Source: Bordetella parapertussis (GTDB taxonomy: Bacteria > Pseudomonadota > Gammaproteobacteria > Burkholderiales > Burkholderiaceae_B). From it: DNA of 47,190 nucleotides. Shown here one piece after another: positions 25,706-34,310 of the stretch; position 1 is the first letter of the stretch, and each line of letters starts with the position of its first letter. A program made the position numbers and the translations under genes. The stretch covers positions 1-47,190 of the forward strand of contig CAMDEF010000031.1 in NCBI GenBank assembly GCA_945895265.1, read 5' to 3'. The notes under the pieces are model-generated. The model was not told the origin of the DNA and made no database searches. It saw only the letters and a list, made by a program, of their open reading frames with translations.

Positions 25706-27501
25706 CAAACTCTGGTCAAGGGCGTAACCCCATCAGTTTCATCGCGCTGTATACCCGCGTATTAAAAATGCTGGGCTCAGATCGCAAGCTCGGTTGGACA
25801 CTGGCCGGCGCAAACGTCGTACTCGCGATGTCAATGTTTGGCGAACCCATTTTATTCGGCCTGGTCATCGATGCGCTCTCGCGCGCTTCGATGAACGACC
25901 CAGCAGGCATCTGGTCCTCGCTATGGCCTTTGTTGTTGACCTGGGTTGGTTTTGGTTTGTTCACAATTTCTTGTGGCGCGGTGATCGCACTCTTGGCAGA
26001 CCGCTTGTCACATCGACGCAGGCACATCGTCTTGCGTGACTATTTCGAGCATGTTCTGCAATTACCACTTGCGCAACAAGTCGACACACACTCTGGCCGT
26101 CTGATGAAAACAATGCTGCAAGGGACCGATGCTCTTTGGTGGCTCTGGTTAAGTTTTTTTAGAGATCACCTAGCCGCTGTGGTTGCGCTCATTGTTTTGG
26201 TGCCTGTCGCGCTTTATATTAATTGGCGACTCGCCCTAGTGCTCATCATTCTGTGCATCGTATTTGTTTGGCTGACGCATTTTATTTTGCGTAAGACACA
26301 AACTCTTCAACAACAAGTTGAGGGTCATCACTCGGATTTAGCTGAGCAGGCGTCAGATACCTTAGGCAATATCGCACTGGTGCAAAGCTTTGCTCGCCTC
26401 GAGCACGAGGTCAGCTCACTCAAAAATATTAGTCAGCGCGTCTTGGGTGCTCAGATGCCTGTGTTGTCTTGGTGGGCACTAGTCAACGTGCTCACGCGTT
26501 CTGCAACCACCTTAAGCATTTTGTGCATTGTCGCGTTGGGCGCCTGGCTATTTACCAAAGGCCAGACCAGTGTCGGCGCCATCGTGACCTTCATCTCTTT
26601 TTCAGGGATGGTGATTATGCGACTCGAGCAGATTGTCGGATTTGTGCATCGCTTGGCGATGGAGGCACCTCGCCTTCAAGAATTTTTTCATGTTCTGGAT
26701 ACCGAGCCATCGATACATGACTCACCCCACGCCATCGACCTAGGCCGGGCCCGAGGCGCGATTGCCTTTGAAAACGTCACTTTTGCGTATGATAAAAAAA
26801 ATCCAGCGGTCAAAGGCCTGAGCTTTACCCTCAAACCAGGCACAACGATCGCCTTAGTCGGTGCCTCGGGTGCAGGCAAGTCGACTGCCTTGAGCCTTTT
26901 ATATCGCGCCTTTGATCCACAGTCAGGTCGCATCACGATGGATGGTCATGACATTCGTGATTTACAGCTTGCGGCGCTGCGTAGCAATATTGGCGTGGTG
27001 TTTCAAGAGGCACTGTTGTTCAATCGTTCAATCGCTGACAATCTAAAAGTTGGCTTACCCGAAGCAACCGACGCGCAGTTACGCCAAGCGTGCGCAAACG
27101 CGCAAGCGCTTGATTTTATCGAGCAACATCCCCAAGGTTTCGATACCAAGATCGGCGAACGCGGGCGCGCGCTTTCAGGCGGTGAGCGCCAGCGCTTATC
27201 TATTGCACGGGTCTTATTAAAGAATCCGCCAATCTTAATTTTGGACGAAGCGACTAGCGCTCTGGATAGCGCCACAGAAACAAAGCTCTTACAGGCGCTT
27301 GACGCCGTCACGAAAGACCGCAGCACGCTCGTGATTGCACATCGGTTGGCAACCATTCGCAAAGCAGACAAGATTTTAGTGATGGATCACGGCACGATCG
27401 TTGAGGCAGGTTCATTTGACGAACTGTACGCACAGGGCGGTCGTTTTACACAACTGGTGAAAGAGCAATTTTCAGATGCTTCAGGAAATTTTATTTCATG
27501 A
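25702..27501 (+). CDS. NdvA/ChvA-like glucan ABC exporter (fused permease and ATPase)
   Basis: A half-transporter of 599 residues that would act as a homodimer. Membrane domain about residues 30-325 with six segments; ATPase domain about 353-590. Walker A is G387-A-S-G-A-G-K-S-T, signature LSGGE at 491-495, Walker B ILILDE at 511-516, H-loop IAHR near 547. The membrane half resembles NdvA/ChvA ([57 protein letters not shown]), exporters of cyclic beta-1,2-glucan. It overlaps the preceding GT2 gene by four bases (ATGA) and its own stop overlaps a small ORF in the same way. The expected glucan synthase partner NdvB is absent; an OpgH-like enzyme takes its place. Confidence 0.9.
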   Translation: MTNSGQGRNPISFIALYTRVLKMLGSDRKLGWTLAGANVVLAMSMFGEPILFGLVIDALSRASMNDPAGIWSSLWPLLLTWVGFGLFTISCGAVIALLADRLSHRRRHIVLRDYFEHVLQLPLAQQVDTHSGRLMKTMLQGTDALWWLWLSFFRDHLAAVVALIVLVPVALYINWRLALVLIILCIVFVWLTHFILRKTQTLQQQVEGHHSDLAEQASDTLGNIALVQSFARLEHEVSSLKNISQRVLGAQMPVLSWWALVNVLTRSATTLSILCIVALGAWLFTKGQTSVGAIVTFISFSGMVIMRLEQIVGFVHRLAMEAPRLQEFFHVLDTEPSIHDSPHAIDLGRARGAIAFENVTFAYDKKNPAVKGLSFTLKPGTTIALVGASGAGKSTALSLLYRAFDPQSGRITMDGHDIRDLQLAALRSNIGVVFQEALLFNRSIADNLKVGLPEATDAQLRQACANAQALDFIEQHPQGFDTKIGERGRALSGGERQRLSIARVLLKNPPILILDEATSALDSATETKLLQALDAVTKDRSTLVIAHRLATIRKADKILVMDHGTIVEAGSFDELYAQGGRFTQLVKEQFSDASGNFIS

Positions 27502-27620
27502 GCCTCATTACTAAGTCGTTTGCACTGGCCTTGAACACGATGACAACCGAGTCGCTTGCTGCAGCGTTGAACACTGATTTCCTCGCACGCAGTTGCGAAA
27601 CCTTACAGAGAGAAAGATGA
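27498..27620 (+). CDS. candidate 40-residue small protein, translationally coupled on both sides
   Basis: An ORF of 40 codons begins [13 protein letters not shown] and ends CETLQRER. Its ATG overlaps the exporter stop (ATGA at 27498-27501), and its TGA overlaps the methyltransferase ATG (ATGA at 27617-27620), so it exactly fills the gap between them. It contains the word ALNT twice (residues 10-14 and 22-26) and a single Cys33. No transmembrane segment or known family is recognised. An AGGA about 12 bases before the ATG is too distant to be a strong ribosome binding site, so coupling to the exporter would have to drive translation. It could be a real small protein or a chance frame. Confidence 0.45.
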   Translation: MSLITKSFALALNTMTTESLAAALNTDFLARSCETLQRER

Positions 27621-28465
27621 CTGGTTTTTCAGCTCAATGGCTTGCCTTACGCGAACCTGCAGATCACCGGGCGCGAGATCGCACTTTACAAAATAAAGTG
27701 TGCGAGCAACTCGCGAACGTTGCGCGCACTGAACAGCGAGCCGTTCGTTTGATCGATCTTGGCTGTGGCTCTGGTTCAAACTTGCGCGCCTTGGCAACGT
27801 CGCTACCTGAGCAACAACACTGGACACTAGTCGACTACGATCCCTTGTTGCTGGCAGCGGCACGCGCCGCACTGATTGCTTGGGCAGACGAGGTCAGCAA
27901 TGACAGCACGACTCTGACTCTTCGTAAAAATAATAAAATACTTGAGATTGAATTTTCTCAAGTTGACCTTGCGCGTGACATCGAGCGCGTGTTAGCCTGG
28001 CCGGCTGATGTCATCACTGCCGCGGCATTTTTTGATCTGGTCGCTGAGTCGTGGTTGGTACGCTTTTGTCAGGCATTACGCACAACACTTTATACGGTAT
28101 TGACCTACGATGGCTCTGAGCAATGGCTACCACCGCATTCTGCGGATAACTCAATATTGAAGGCTTTTCATGCGCATCAGAAAACCGACAAAGGCTTTGG
28201 CGTAGCTGCTGGTCCAGACGCCACCAACGTCATGCAACGCGAGTTAACAGCGCGAGGATTTCAAGTGACGCTCGCGTCTAGCCCTTGGCAAATTGATCAA
28301 ACCGAAGCGGCATTCATACAAGCGTTGTCAACAGGTAGCGCCGCAGCGGTGCGCGAAACTGGTTTACTCGATGAGCAAGAGGTCAACCAATGGTTAGCAG
28401 CGCGCATGAGTGCACAGCACTGTACGGTTGGGCACTGGGATATTCTGGCGACCCCAGCTGATTAG
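27617..28465 (+). CDS. class I SAM-dependent methyltransferase
   Basis: A 282-residue methyltransferase. The SAM-binding motif I is LIDLGCGSGSNLRAL near residues 51-65, followed by LVDYDPLLLAAARA (acidic motif II). The N-terminus FSAQWLALREPADHRARD is an unusual, well-defined opening before the Rossmann fold. I chose the ATG at 27617 with GAGAG upstream in preference to a TTG at 27593, because it creates the ATGA overlap with the small ORF. It ends the plus-strand operon and overlaps the convergent FAH gene by four bases. Context (GTP cyclohydrolase II, reductase, glycosyltransferases) suggests methylation of a heterocyclic or sugar product; the sequence does not say which. Confidence 0.85.
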   Translation: MTGFSAQWLALREPADHRARDRTLQNKVCEQLANVARTEQRAVRLIDLGCGSGSNLRALATSLPEQQHWTLVDYDPLLLAAARAALIAWADEVSNDSTTLTLRKNNKILEIEFSQVDLARDIERVLAWPADVITAAAFFDLVAESWLVRFCQALRTTLYTVLTYDGSEQWLPPHSADNSILKAFHAHQKTDKGFGVAAGPDATNVMQRELTARGFQVTLASSPWQIDQTEAAFIQALSTGSAAAVRETGLLDEQEVNQWLAARMSAQHCTVGHWDILATPAD

Positions 28466-29307
28466 CCGACAGTATTTTTTAAGGTGCCCACGCGGTCGAT
28501 GATGATCTCGACCGTATCGCCTGACTTTAAAAATCTTGGTGGCTTGCGGCTAAAGCCGACACCCTCTGGCGTGCCGGTTGCGATGACATCACCAGCGCGA
28601 AGTTCAGTCACGCTTGACATGTACTCAATCAGCTTTGCAACTGAAAAAATCATTGTTGAAAATGATGCGTGCTGCATCGACTCGCCCGATACTAAGGTCG
28701 TGAGTGAGAGATTCTCAAGTGGGCCTACCTCATCTGGGGTCACTAAGGCGGGGCCAATTGCGCTTGAGCGAAAAAAATTTTTACCTTGATCGACCGTGCG
28801 TTGAAACTGATAGTCGCGCACTGAACCATCCATAAAGCACGTGTAGCCAGCAACATAACTCAGGGCGTCGGCTGCGGCAACATTACGTGCTGTCTTGTTT
28901 AGGACAACAGCCAACTCGCCCTCAAAATCGTATTCAGGCGATAAGGTTGGTTTTTCAAATAACTCGCCATGTGCGACGATTGCGGCGGGGATCTTCACAA
29001 ATGTACGTGGAAACTCCGGGAGCTTATGGCCAGCTTCTGCCGCATGCGCAGCATAATTTAAGCCAATACAGTGCATGGTTACGGGCTCAACAAACAGTGG
29101 TAAGTACTGCAAGCTAGCCTCATTGCGGTCGGCACGCGTGGCAGACGCAACAACTGCACGCGCCGCCTCAAAACCATTCTTTTGAATCAACTGCAACAGG
29201 CTTGAGTAATCTTTGCCAATTTTGGTAGAGAGATCGATGACATCGCCATTAGGTTGAATGACACCATAGTGTGATTGACCACCGACAAGATAACTGGCTA
29301 GCTTCAT
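28462..29307 (-). CDS. fumarylacetoacetate hydrolase family protein
   Basis: A 281-residue FAH-family enzyme (hydrolysis, hydration or decarboxylation of 2-oxo-type aromatic-degradation intermediates with a divalent metal). The N-terminal KLASYLVGGQSHYGVIQ leads to LNYAAHAAEAG and the metal-binding segment PEYDFEGELAVVLNK (acidic ligands in E-x-E), and then CFMDGSVRDYQFQRT and IATGTPEGVGFSRKPPRFLKSGD, which are typical of the FahA C-terminal domain. A GGAG site nine bases before the ATG at 29307 supports this start over a TTG at 29328. It is separate from the acyl-CoA gene group upstream by the GntR gene, on the same strand with a gap of about 156 bases. Confidence 0.92.
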   Translation of the reverse strand: MKLASYLVGGQSHYGVIQPNGDVIDLSTKIGKDYSSLLQLIQKNGFEAARAVVASATRADRNEASLQYLPLFVEPVTMHCIGLNYAAHAAEAGHKLPEFPRTFVKIPAAIVAHGELFEKPTLSPEYDFEGELAVVLNKTARNVAAADALSYVAGYTCFMDGSVRDYQFQRTVDQGKNFFRSSAIGPALVTPDEVGPLENLSLTTLVSGESMQHASFSTMIFSVAKLIEYMSSVTELRAGDVIATGTPEGVGFSRKPPRFLKSGDTVEIIIDRVGTLKNTVG

Positions 29308-29463
29308 GGAATGGTTCTCCGAACTCAAGATCGTGTTGTTGGGGGACTGAGCAAAAGCTTAGCGTAAATATGGCGGGTCTGCTTAACAGAGTGACTTTGC
29401 TTCGAGAGCTTGTTTTCCTGAAAGCAGCGGTTTGCCTGAAAGGGTTGGCGCGGTTTGATCCGT

Positions 29464-30234
29464 TTACGCCGCTTTTTCGACAGGGTGCCAGTCTCGACGA
29501 AACGCTTCGCGATAACTGAAGCGATCTGCCGGGTGCACGCTCACTGCCAGCTCAACCAAATCGTCACGCTCGTCGATGTAGCGCCTGGCCACCCACAGCC
29601 CAGCACTTCGCGCTGGCGCATCCAAGCGCTTGGCCAACGCGGCTGGCAATAGCATCGCACGCAGCTCTTGCTGCACGGCTTTGATACGGCAATCAAATTG
29701 CTTTTCAATCAATTGATAGAGCGGTTGCGTCATGCGCCCATTCACCTTCGCGAGCGAGCGAAAGCGCGGAGCAATATACACATCGGTCAAACAAATTGGT
29801 AAGGTTTGGCCTTCGATATAACGCAAGCCCTGAATATGTAGCCACGTTTCACCCTCTGCTGCACCTAAAAGTATCGCTTGCTCGGCATTGATCCCTTGCA
29901 CACTAGTTTTTGCGATCTGCAGTGTGGTCTCAGTCGCGTATTGGCGTAAATCCGTAATCGCGGACATCGTCTGTGTGTATTGGCCAGAAGGCGCTTGCGC
30001 CACCACACGGCTGCCGACTCCGGGTTGACGCACCACCAAACCCTGCTGCACGAGTTGCTTGACCGCCTCTCTGACCGTGAAGCGAGAGACCCCAAACTGT
30101 GCACATAATTCAAACTCAGTGGGTAATAAATCACCCACCAGGTAGCGCTTTGAATGAATTTCATTTAACAGGGTTTTAGCTAACTGAGCATAACGCGGCC
30201 CCGAGCTAAATCCTTCAAAATGATACTGACTCAT
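29464..30234 (-). CDS. GntR family transcriptional regulator with UTRA domain (HutC-type)
   Basis: A 256-residue regulator. The winged helix at about residues 12-80 contains YLVGDLLPTEFELCAQFGVSRFTVREAVKQLVQQGLV, and the effector-binding UTRA domain at about 95-245 includes WLHIQGLRYIEGQTLPICLTDVYIA and VARRYIDERDD. Members bind a small ligand and derepress neighbouring catabolic genes. It is the last gene of a coupled set: its ATG overlaps the stop of the CoA-transferase gene by four bases. It therefore probably controls that acyl-CoA dehydrogenase and CoA-transferase operon and its own synthesis. The ligand is unknown. Confidence 0.92.
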   Translation of the reverse strand: MSQYHFEGFSSGPRYAQLAKTLLNEIHSKRYLVGDLLPTEFELCAQFGVSRFTVREAVKQLVQQGLVVRQPGVGSRVVAQAPSGQYTQTMSAITDLRQYATETTLQIAKTSVQGINAEQAILLGAAEGETWLHIQGLRYIEGQTLPICLTDVYIAPRFRSLAKVNGRMTQPLYQLIEKQFDCRIKAVQQELRAMLLPAALAKRLDAPARSAGLWVARRYIDERDDLVELAVSVHPADRFSYREAFRRDWHPVEKAA

Positions 30235-31421
30235 ATGACCGCATGCTCACGTAAAAAGGCGATTTGCTGCTCAGAGAAACCTGCCTGAGTCAGCAGTGCA
30301 TCGGTGTCTGCTCCCATTTTCGGAGCAGCCCTTAAGGGTGCCGAATCGCCGCTGCAGCGAAGCGGCGAGGCCACACCCAAAATCTCTTGACCTTCAGGCG
30401 TGCGCGTGGTGACAACACCTTGGCGCGAGTGGACAAAAGGATTGTCCAGCGCTTGCGCGACGTCATATACCGGCGATGCCGGTACTTTGCCTGCAAACTT
30501 TTTCATCCAGTTTGCTGTTGTATCTTTAACCATGACGCTATCAATATCGGCGTTGAATTGCTCACGATTCTCTAGACGATTTTTATAAGAGCTGTACTCG
30601 ACGCGCGTTGCCCACTCAGGCTTACCCAGTTCGGTCGCTAAGATCGGCCAGAACTTTTCTTTATTACACATAATAAAGATCCAACCATCTTTGGTTGGAT
30701 AGAGCTGACTAGGAACCAGCGAAGGGTGCCCAGAACGAGGTGCTCTGCCCGTCATGTGCGAGCCATTTAAATACCACGTCGCCAAATAGGCTAGGTTATG
30801 CATAGCGACATCAAACAAGCTGCAGTCGACATCACGTCCCACCCCTGTTTGTCGTGCACCTAACACAGCCGATACTAGGCCCAGTGCGGCGGTGGTGCCC
30901 GTCATCAAATCAATCATCGACAAGCCAAATCTTGAGGGCGGCCCGTCTGGTTCGCCAGTTAAAGACAAATAGCCCGCCTCGGCCTGCATCAAATAATCGT
31001 AGCCAGGCCAATTGGCGCGCTCACCATCGCGACCATAGGCTGACAAATGCACACACACAATATCTTTGCGGATATGTTTGAGGGCGTCATACGTCAAACC
31101 TAACTTGGCAGGTAGATCGCCGCGCAAATTATTGAATACTGCGTCGGCATGCTCAAATAATTTATGTAAAACATCGCGGCCCGCCTCTTGTTTGAGATCA
31201 AGCCTGACGCTTTTTTTATTACGATTGAATGCCTGATAGAAGTGACTGTTGCCAGGGCCAAAATAATGGGGCCCGACTGCACGACCCACATCACCACCAT
31301 CGTGAGGGTTTTCAATCTTAATCACCTCGGCGCCTAAATCGGCGAGGTGCTGCGTTGAGAAGGGCCCCGCGCCGTATTGCTCGATGGCAAGGATGCGCAT
31401 TCCTTGTAAAGGCAAACTCAT
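30231..31421 (-). CDS. CaiB/BaiF family CoA-transferase
   Basis: A class III CoA-transferase of 396 residues that moves CoA from a donor thioester to a carboxylic acid through an Asp-anchored anhydride. The start LPLQGMRILAIEQYGAGPFSTQHLADLGAEVIKIENP and later SKVYPTKDGWIFIMCN-like segment (SQLYPTKDGWIFIMCNKEKFW) are typical; the catalytic Asp is probably the one in GLSMIDLMTGTTAA. I chose the ATG at 31421, which has AAGGA eight bases upstream and overlaps the acyl-CoA dehydrogenase stop (ATGA). The longer frame to 31637 would run inside that gene. Its own end overlaps the GntR start. It probably activates the acid oxidised by the dehydrogenase. Confidence 0.92.
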   Translation of the reverse strand: MSLPLQGMRILAIEQYGAGPFSTQHLADLGAEVIKIENPHDGGDVGRAVGPHYFGPGNSHFYQAFNRNKKSVRLDLKQEAGRDVLHKLFEHADAVFNNLRGDLPAKLGLTYDALKHIRKDIVCVHLSAYGRDGERANWPGYDYLMQAEAGYLSLTGEPDGPPSRFGLSMIDLMTGTTAALGLVSAVLGARQTGVGRDVDCSLFDVAMHNLAYLATWYLNGSHMTGRAPRSGHPSLVPSQLYPTKDGWIFIMCNKEKFWPILATELGKPEWATRVEYSSYKNRLENREQFNADIDSVMVKDTTANWMKKFAGKVPASPVYDVAQALDNPFVHSRQGVVTTRTPEGQEILGVASPLRCSGDSAPLRAAPKMGADTDALLTQAGFSEQQIAFLREHAVI

Positions 31422-32572
31422 ATTGGGTTCCTTGCGATGAGTTGTTTCGCAATAATGATGCGCTGCATCTCGTTGGTGCCTTCGCCAATCGTCAACAGTG
31501 GAGCATCGCGATAAAACCGTTCGACCAGATACTCTTTTGAATAACCATAACCCCCATGAATGCGCATCGCTTCCATGCTGTTTTCGAGCGCCGATTCGGT
31601 GGCAAACAGCTTGGCCATGCCGGCCTCCATGTCGCAACGTTCGCCACGATCGTAGGCCTCGGCTGCGCGCATAGTTAATAAGCGAGACGCCTCAGTGCGA
31701 GTGGCCATGTCGCCCAGTTTCAGCTGAATCGCCTGGTGCTCGCATATCTGCTTGCCAAACGTTTTACGCTGTTGCGAATATTTGACCGCTTCGTTTTGCG
31801 CTGCCTGAGCCACACCCACTCCGCGCGCAGCAACGTTGATCCGACCCAACTCAAGCCCATTCAGAATCATCTGCAAGCCCTTGCCTTCTTTTTCACCAAT
31901 CAACTGATTTGCTGGGACTCGGCACTGATCAAAGACCAGCTCAGCAGAGTCGATACCCTTGTAGCCGAGTTTTTCAAGCTTTCGGCTAGCGCGAAAGGCA
32001 TCACTTTTTTCAACAAGAAATAAACTCATACCCTTATGGCGCGGACTGGCATTCAAATCCGTCTTCACCAAGACGGCGAAACAATTGCCATAAATGCCGT
32101 TTGAGATCCACATCTTGTTGCCATTGATGATGTAGTCGTCACCATCACGCACCGCAGTTGTGCGAATCGCCTGTAAATCAGTGCCACAGTCGGGCTCAGT
32201 CAACGCAATGCCACCACGCAGCTCACCCGTTGCAAAGCGAGGGAGAAACGCTTGCTTTTGCGCAGCAGTACCATTGCGCTGCAGCGCAGCCGCCATGATC
32301 ACATGTGAATTAATAATGCCAGACACTGACATCCAGACCACAGAGATATGTTCGATGATCTTGGCATAGGTCACGGTTGATAAACCTAGTCCGCCATACT
32401 CGGGGGCAATTAAGCAACCAAACAAGCCCATCTCTTTCATTTTTTCGACAATCTCAGCCGGGTACTCATCATCGTGCTCGAGTTGCCAAGCAAATGGCTT
32501 GACCTCTTTCTCTAAAAAGCGATCAACCATATCCAAAATAAGTTGCTCTTGGCCTGCGTCTTGGGTGCTCAT
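31418..32572 (-). CDS. acyl-CoA dehydrogenase
   Basis: FAD-dependent alpha,beta-dehydrogenase of 384 residues. Family signatures are GGIALTEPDCGTDLQAIRTTA near residues 116-136 and, at the C-terminus, QHQAIQLKLGDMATRTEASRLL-like text and RIHGGYGYSKEYLVERFYRDAPLLTIGEGTNEMQR, in which the Glu of GEGTNE is the likely catalytic base region of short-chain family members. It is the first gene of the coupled operon with the CoA-transferase and GntR genes. The 158-base gap upstream contains the probable promoter; I see no convincing operator there. Substrate is an unidentified acyl-CoA. Confidence 0.93.
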   Translation of the reverse strand: MSTQDAGQEQLILDMVDRFLEKEVKPFAWQLEHDDEYPAEIVEKMKEMGLFGCLIAPEYGGLGLSTVTYAKIIEHISVVWMSVSGIINSHVIMAAALQRNGTAAQKQAFLPRFATGELRGGIALTEPDCGTDLQAIRTTAVRDGDDYIINGNKMWISNGIYGNCFAVLVKTDLNASPRHKGMSLFLVEKSDAFRASRKLEKLGYKGIDSAELVFDQCRVPANQLIGEKEGKGLQMILNGLELGRINVAARGVGVAQAAQNEAVKYSQQRKTFGKQICEHQAIQLKLGDMATRTEASRLLTMRAAEAYDRGERCDMEAGMAKLFATESALENSMEAMRIHGGYGYSKEYLVERFYRDAPLLTIGEGTNEMQRIIIAKQLIARNPI

Positions 32573-32731
32573 TTGTTTCTCTCCAGTACTACGCTAAAAA
32601 TAGACGTTCATTTATATCAATTGAGTGAGGAAGACCTCAGGTACCTAAGCTAGAAAACATCTTCTCTCAGAGGCATCAGCTGACCACCATGTTCTTATCG
32701 GTCGCCCTGCAGTCAAACGTTCATATACAAG

Positions 32732-34138
32732 TCACTCGACACGACCGAGGCATTGCGCCAAGTCACGCGCCGAGACTTTGTCAAGATTCAACACCTGCTT
32801 TTCTATTTCGAGGCTACGCGCAGTCGACACCTGTCTGGCGGCGTTATCGCGATACTTCGTCACGATGTCTTGCTCAGTGAGCGGACGATCGACAGAACCT
32901 CGATTCATTGCTTCACGCTCACGAATCACTCGGCCGTCTTTCAACTCTACGACGACCTCGCCATCAAAGTATTTTGGAAACTGACTACTCGGATCGGCCG
33001 CGTAATCGGTGATTGCCGCAAGCGCTAATACCTTCGGATCGGACAGCGCGGGCTCATCAATATCATCCAATGTCAGACGACCTTTTAACAGCGCCGTACC
33101 CACGAGATATGGAATACTGAACTGTGCTTCGTACGAGTTAGCCGGCTTGCGCTTGGCCTCTTCGGGTTCACAGACTGTTTTGACAGTTTCGGCCGGAACA
33201 AGCACCTTGATGCGTTTGATCTGCTCGGCGCGAATGCCTTGTTCATAAATACGCGTTGCGGCATCGACAGCCGCGTGCGTGAAATGGCAAGCAGGTAAGG
33301 GCTTGACCGAGACTCGGTCAAGCTCCCACACTCGACCAAGATCCTGAGTGGCCAAATTTAAGTCGTAGTCCTCACGTCCTACCAAGTGGCTGGCATAAAG
33401 GCCAAAACGACCCTCATAGGCTAGGCGTGTTCCGGTGTAACCATGGCGTCCAAACGTGGCAGCCGTGACGCCGGCATAGCCTGCCCAACCTGGATGCATA
33501 CGTTTATTCCAGGCGCCATCATTCAGAAATTCTAGGCTACCCGAGGCAACCGACAACGCAAGGCCCTGCGCGTCGATGTACTGCCTTTCGTTGAGACCCA
33601 ACAACCAACCAGAAGCCATTGTGCAACCGAAGGTGCCAATCAGGCCTGTTGGATGAAAACCAATTTGATGAAACCCACCTTTGGCAACGGAGCCCAGTCT
33701 TGTGGCAATCTCAACGCCCAATACAAACGCAGTCAATAACTCGTCACCGGTTTTGTTATGGTGAGCGGCCATTGCAAGAGCCGTTGGTAAGGTCGAAGTG
33801 GTCGCATGAATCACGCCTTGCGCGTGGGTATCGTCGTAATCCAACCCGTGGATCAAAATACCGTTCATGAGAATTGAATTTCGAAGGTCAAACCGTTTGT
33901 CAGATCCTAAAACAACCGAACGACCTCCAGAATTCAATTCGCTGATGGCTGCCATGGCCCGCTTTGAAAAGTCGTAGCCATGCGACGCCACGGCGATTCC
34001 AAACGCGTCTAGCATCAAAAGTTTGGCGCGGTGGCGAACTGAAGCCGGAATATCACTCGCTTTAAAATTGACGGCAAAACTTGCCAATTGCTCTGAGATA
34101 GCTTGGCCTGGCGCTGGTGAAGTAGGTTGTTGTGTCAT
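32732..34138 (-). CDS. MmgE/PrpD family protein
   Basis: A second PrpD-family protein of 468 residues, distinct from the one at 10.3 kb. Family features are LMLDAFGIAVASHGYDFS, GLDYDDTHAQGVIHATTSTLPTALAMAAHHNKTGDELLTAFVLGVEI, GFHPTGLIGTFGCTMA and the KPLPACHFTHAAVDA segment, which corresponds to the Lys-Tyr/Leu-Pro-x-Cys stretch around the active site. Such enzymes act on methylcitrate-like or other hydroxy di/tricarboxylates. The Bug gene lies upstream on the same strand across a repeat-filled gap of about 170 bases, so transport and catabolism of one acid may be linked. Confidence 0.9.
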   Translation of the reverse strand: MTQQPTSPAPGQAISEQLASFAVNFKASDIPASVRHRAKLLMLDAFGIAVASHGYDFSKRAMAAISELNSGGRSVVLGSDKRFDLRNSILMNGILIHGLDYDDTHAQGVIHATTSTLPTALAMAAHHNKTGDELLTAFVLGVEIATRLGSVAKGGFHQIGFHPTGLIGTFGCTMASGWLLGLNERQYIDAQGLALSVASGSLEFLNDGAWNKRMHPGWAGYAGVTAATFGRHGYTGTRLAYEGRFGLYASHLVGREDYDLNLATQDLGRVWELDRVSVKPLPACHFTHAAVDAATRIYEQGIRAEQIKRIKVLVPAETVKTVCEPEEAKRKPANSYEAQFSIPYLVGTALLKGRLTLDDIDEPALSDPKVLALAAITDYAADPSSQFPKYFDGEVVVELKDGRVIREREAMNRGSVDRPLTEQDIVTKYRDNAARQVSTARSLEIEKQVLNLDKVSARDLAQCLGRVE

Positions 34139-34161
34139 TGTCTTGATCTCGTGTTATTCAC

Positions 34162-34266
34162 GCTTGTTGTGTCAGTGTCAGTGTCAGTGTCAGTGTCTTA
34201 GGCCAAGCATGCTTGTTGTGTCAGTGTATTGCTCAGGTTAGTCACGCTTGTTTTGTCATTGTCTTA
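34162..34266. repeat. degenerate direct repeats with a GTCAGT hexamer array
   Basis: The core is 4.5 tandem copies of GTCAGT at 34171-34197. Around it the word GCTTGTTGTGTCAGTGT occurs at 34162-34178 and again exactly at 34211-34227. A decayed third copy (GCTTGTTTTGTCATTGTCTTA) is at 34246-34266, and GCCAAGC(A/G) words accompany each. The block fills most of the gap between the Bug and PrpD-like genes and contains no gene. Slipped-strand expansion and contraction would explain it. Confidence 0.8.
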
Positions 34267-34310
34267 GTCCCTAGCCAAGCACGCTTATTGCTCCTTTGTT
34301 ACGGCTTGAC

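Noticed and set aside
31422..31637. N-terminal extension of the first CoA-transferase
   Set aside because: It overlaps the acyl-CoA dehydrogenase gene and lacks CoA-transferase features; the start at 31421 has a good site and an ATGA overlap.
34171..34197. CRISPR array
   Set aside because: The repeat unit is six bases with no spacers, and there are no cas genes, so it is a simple tandem repeat.
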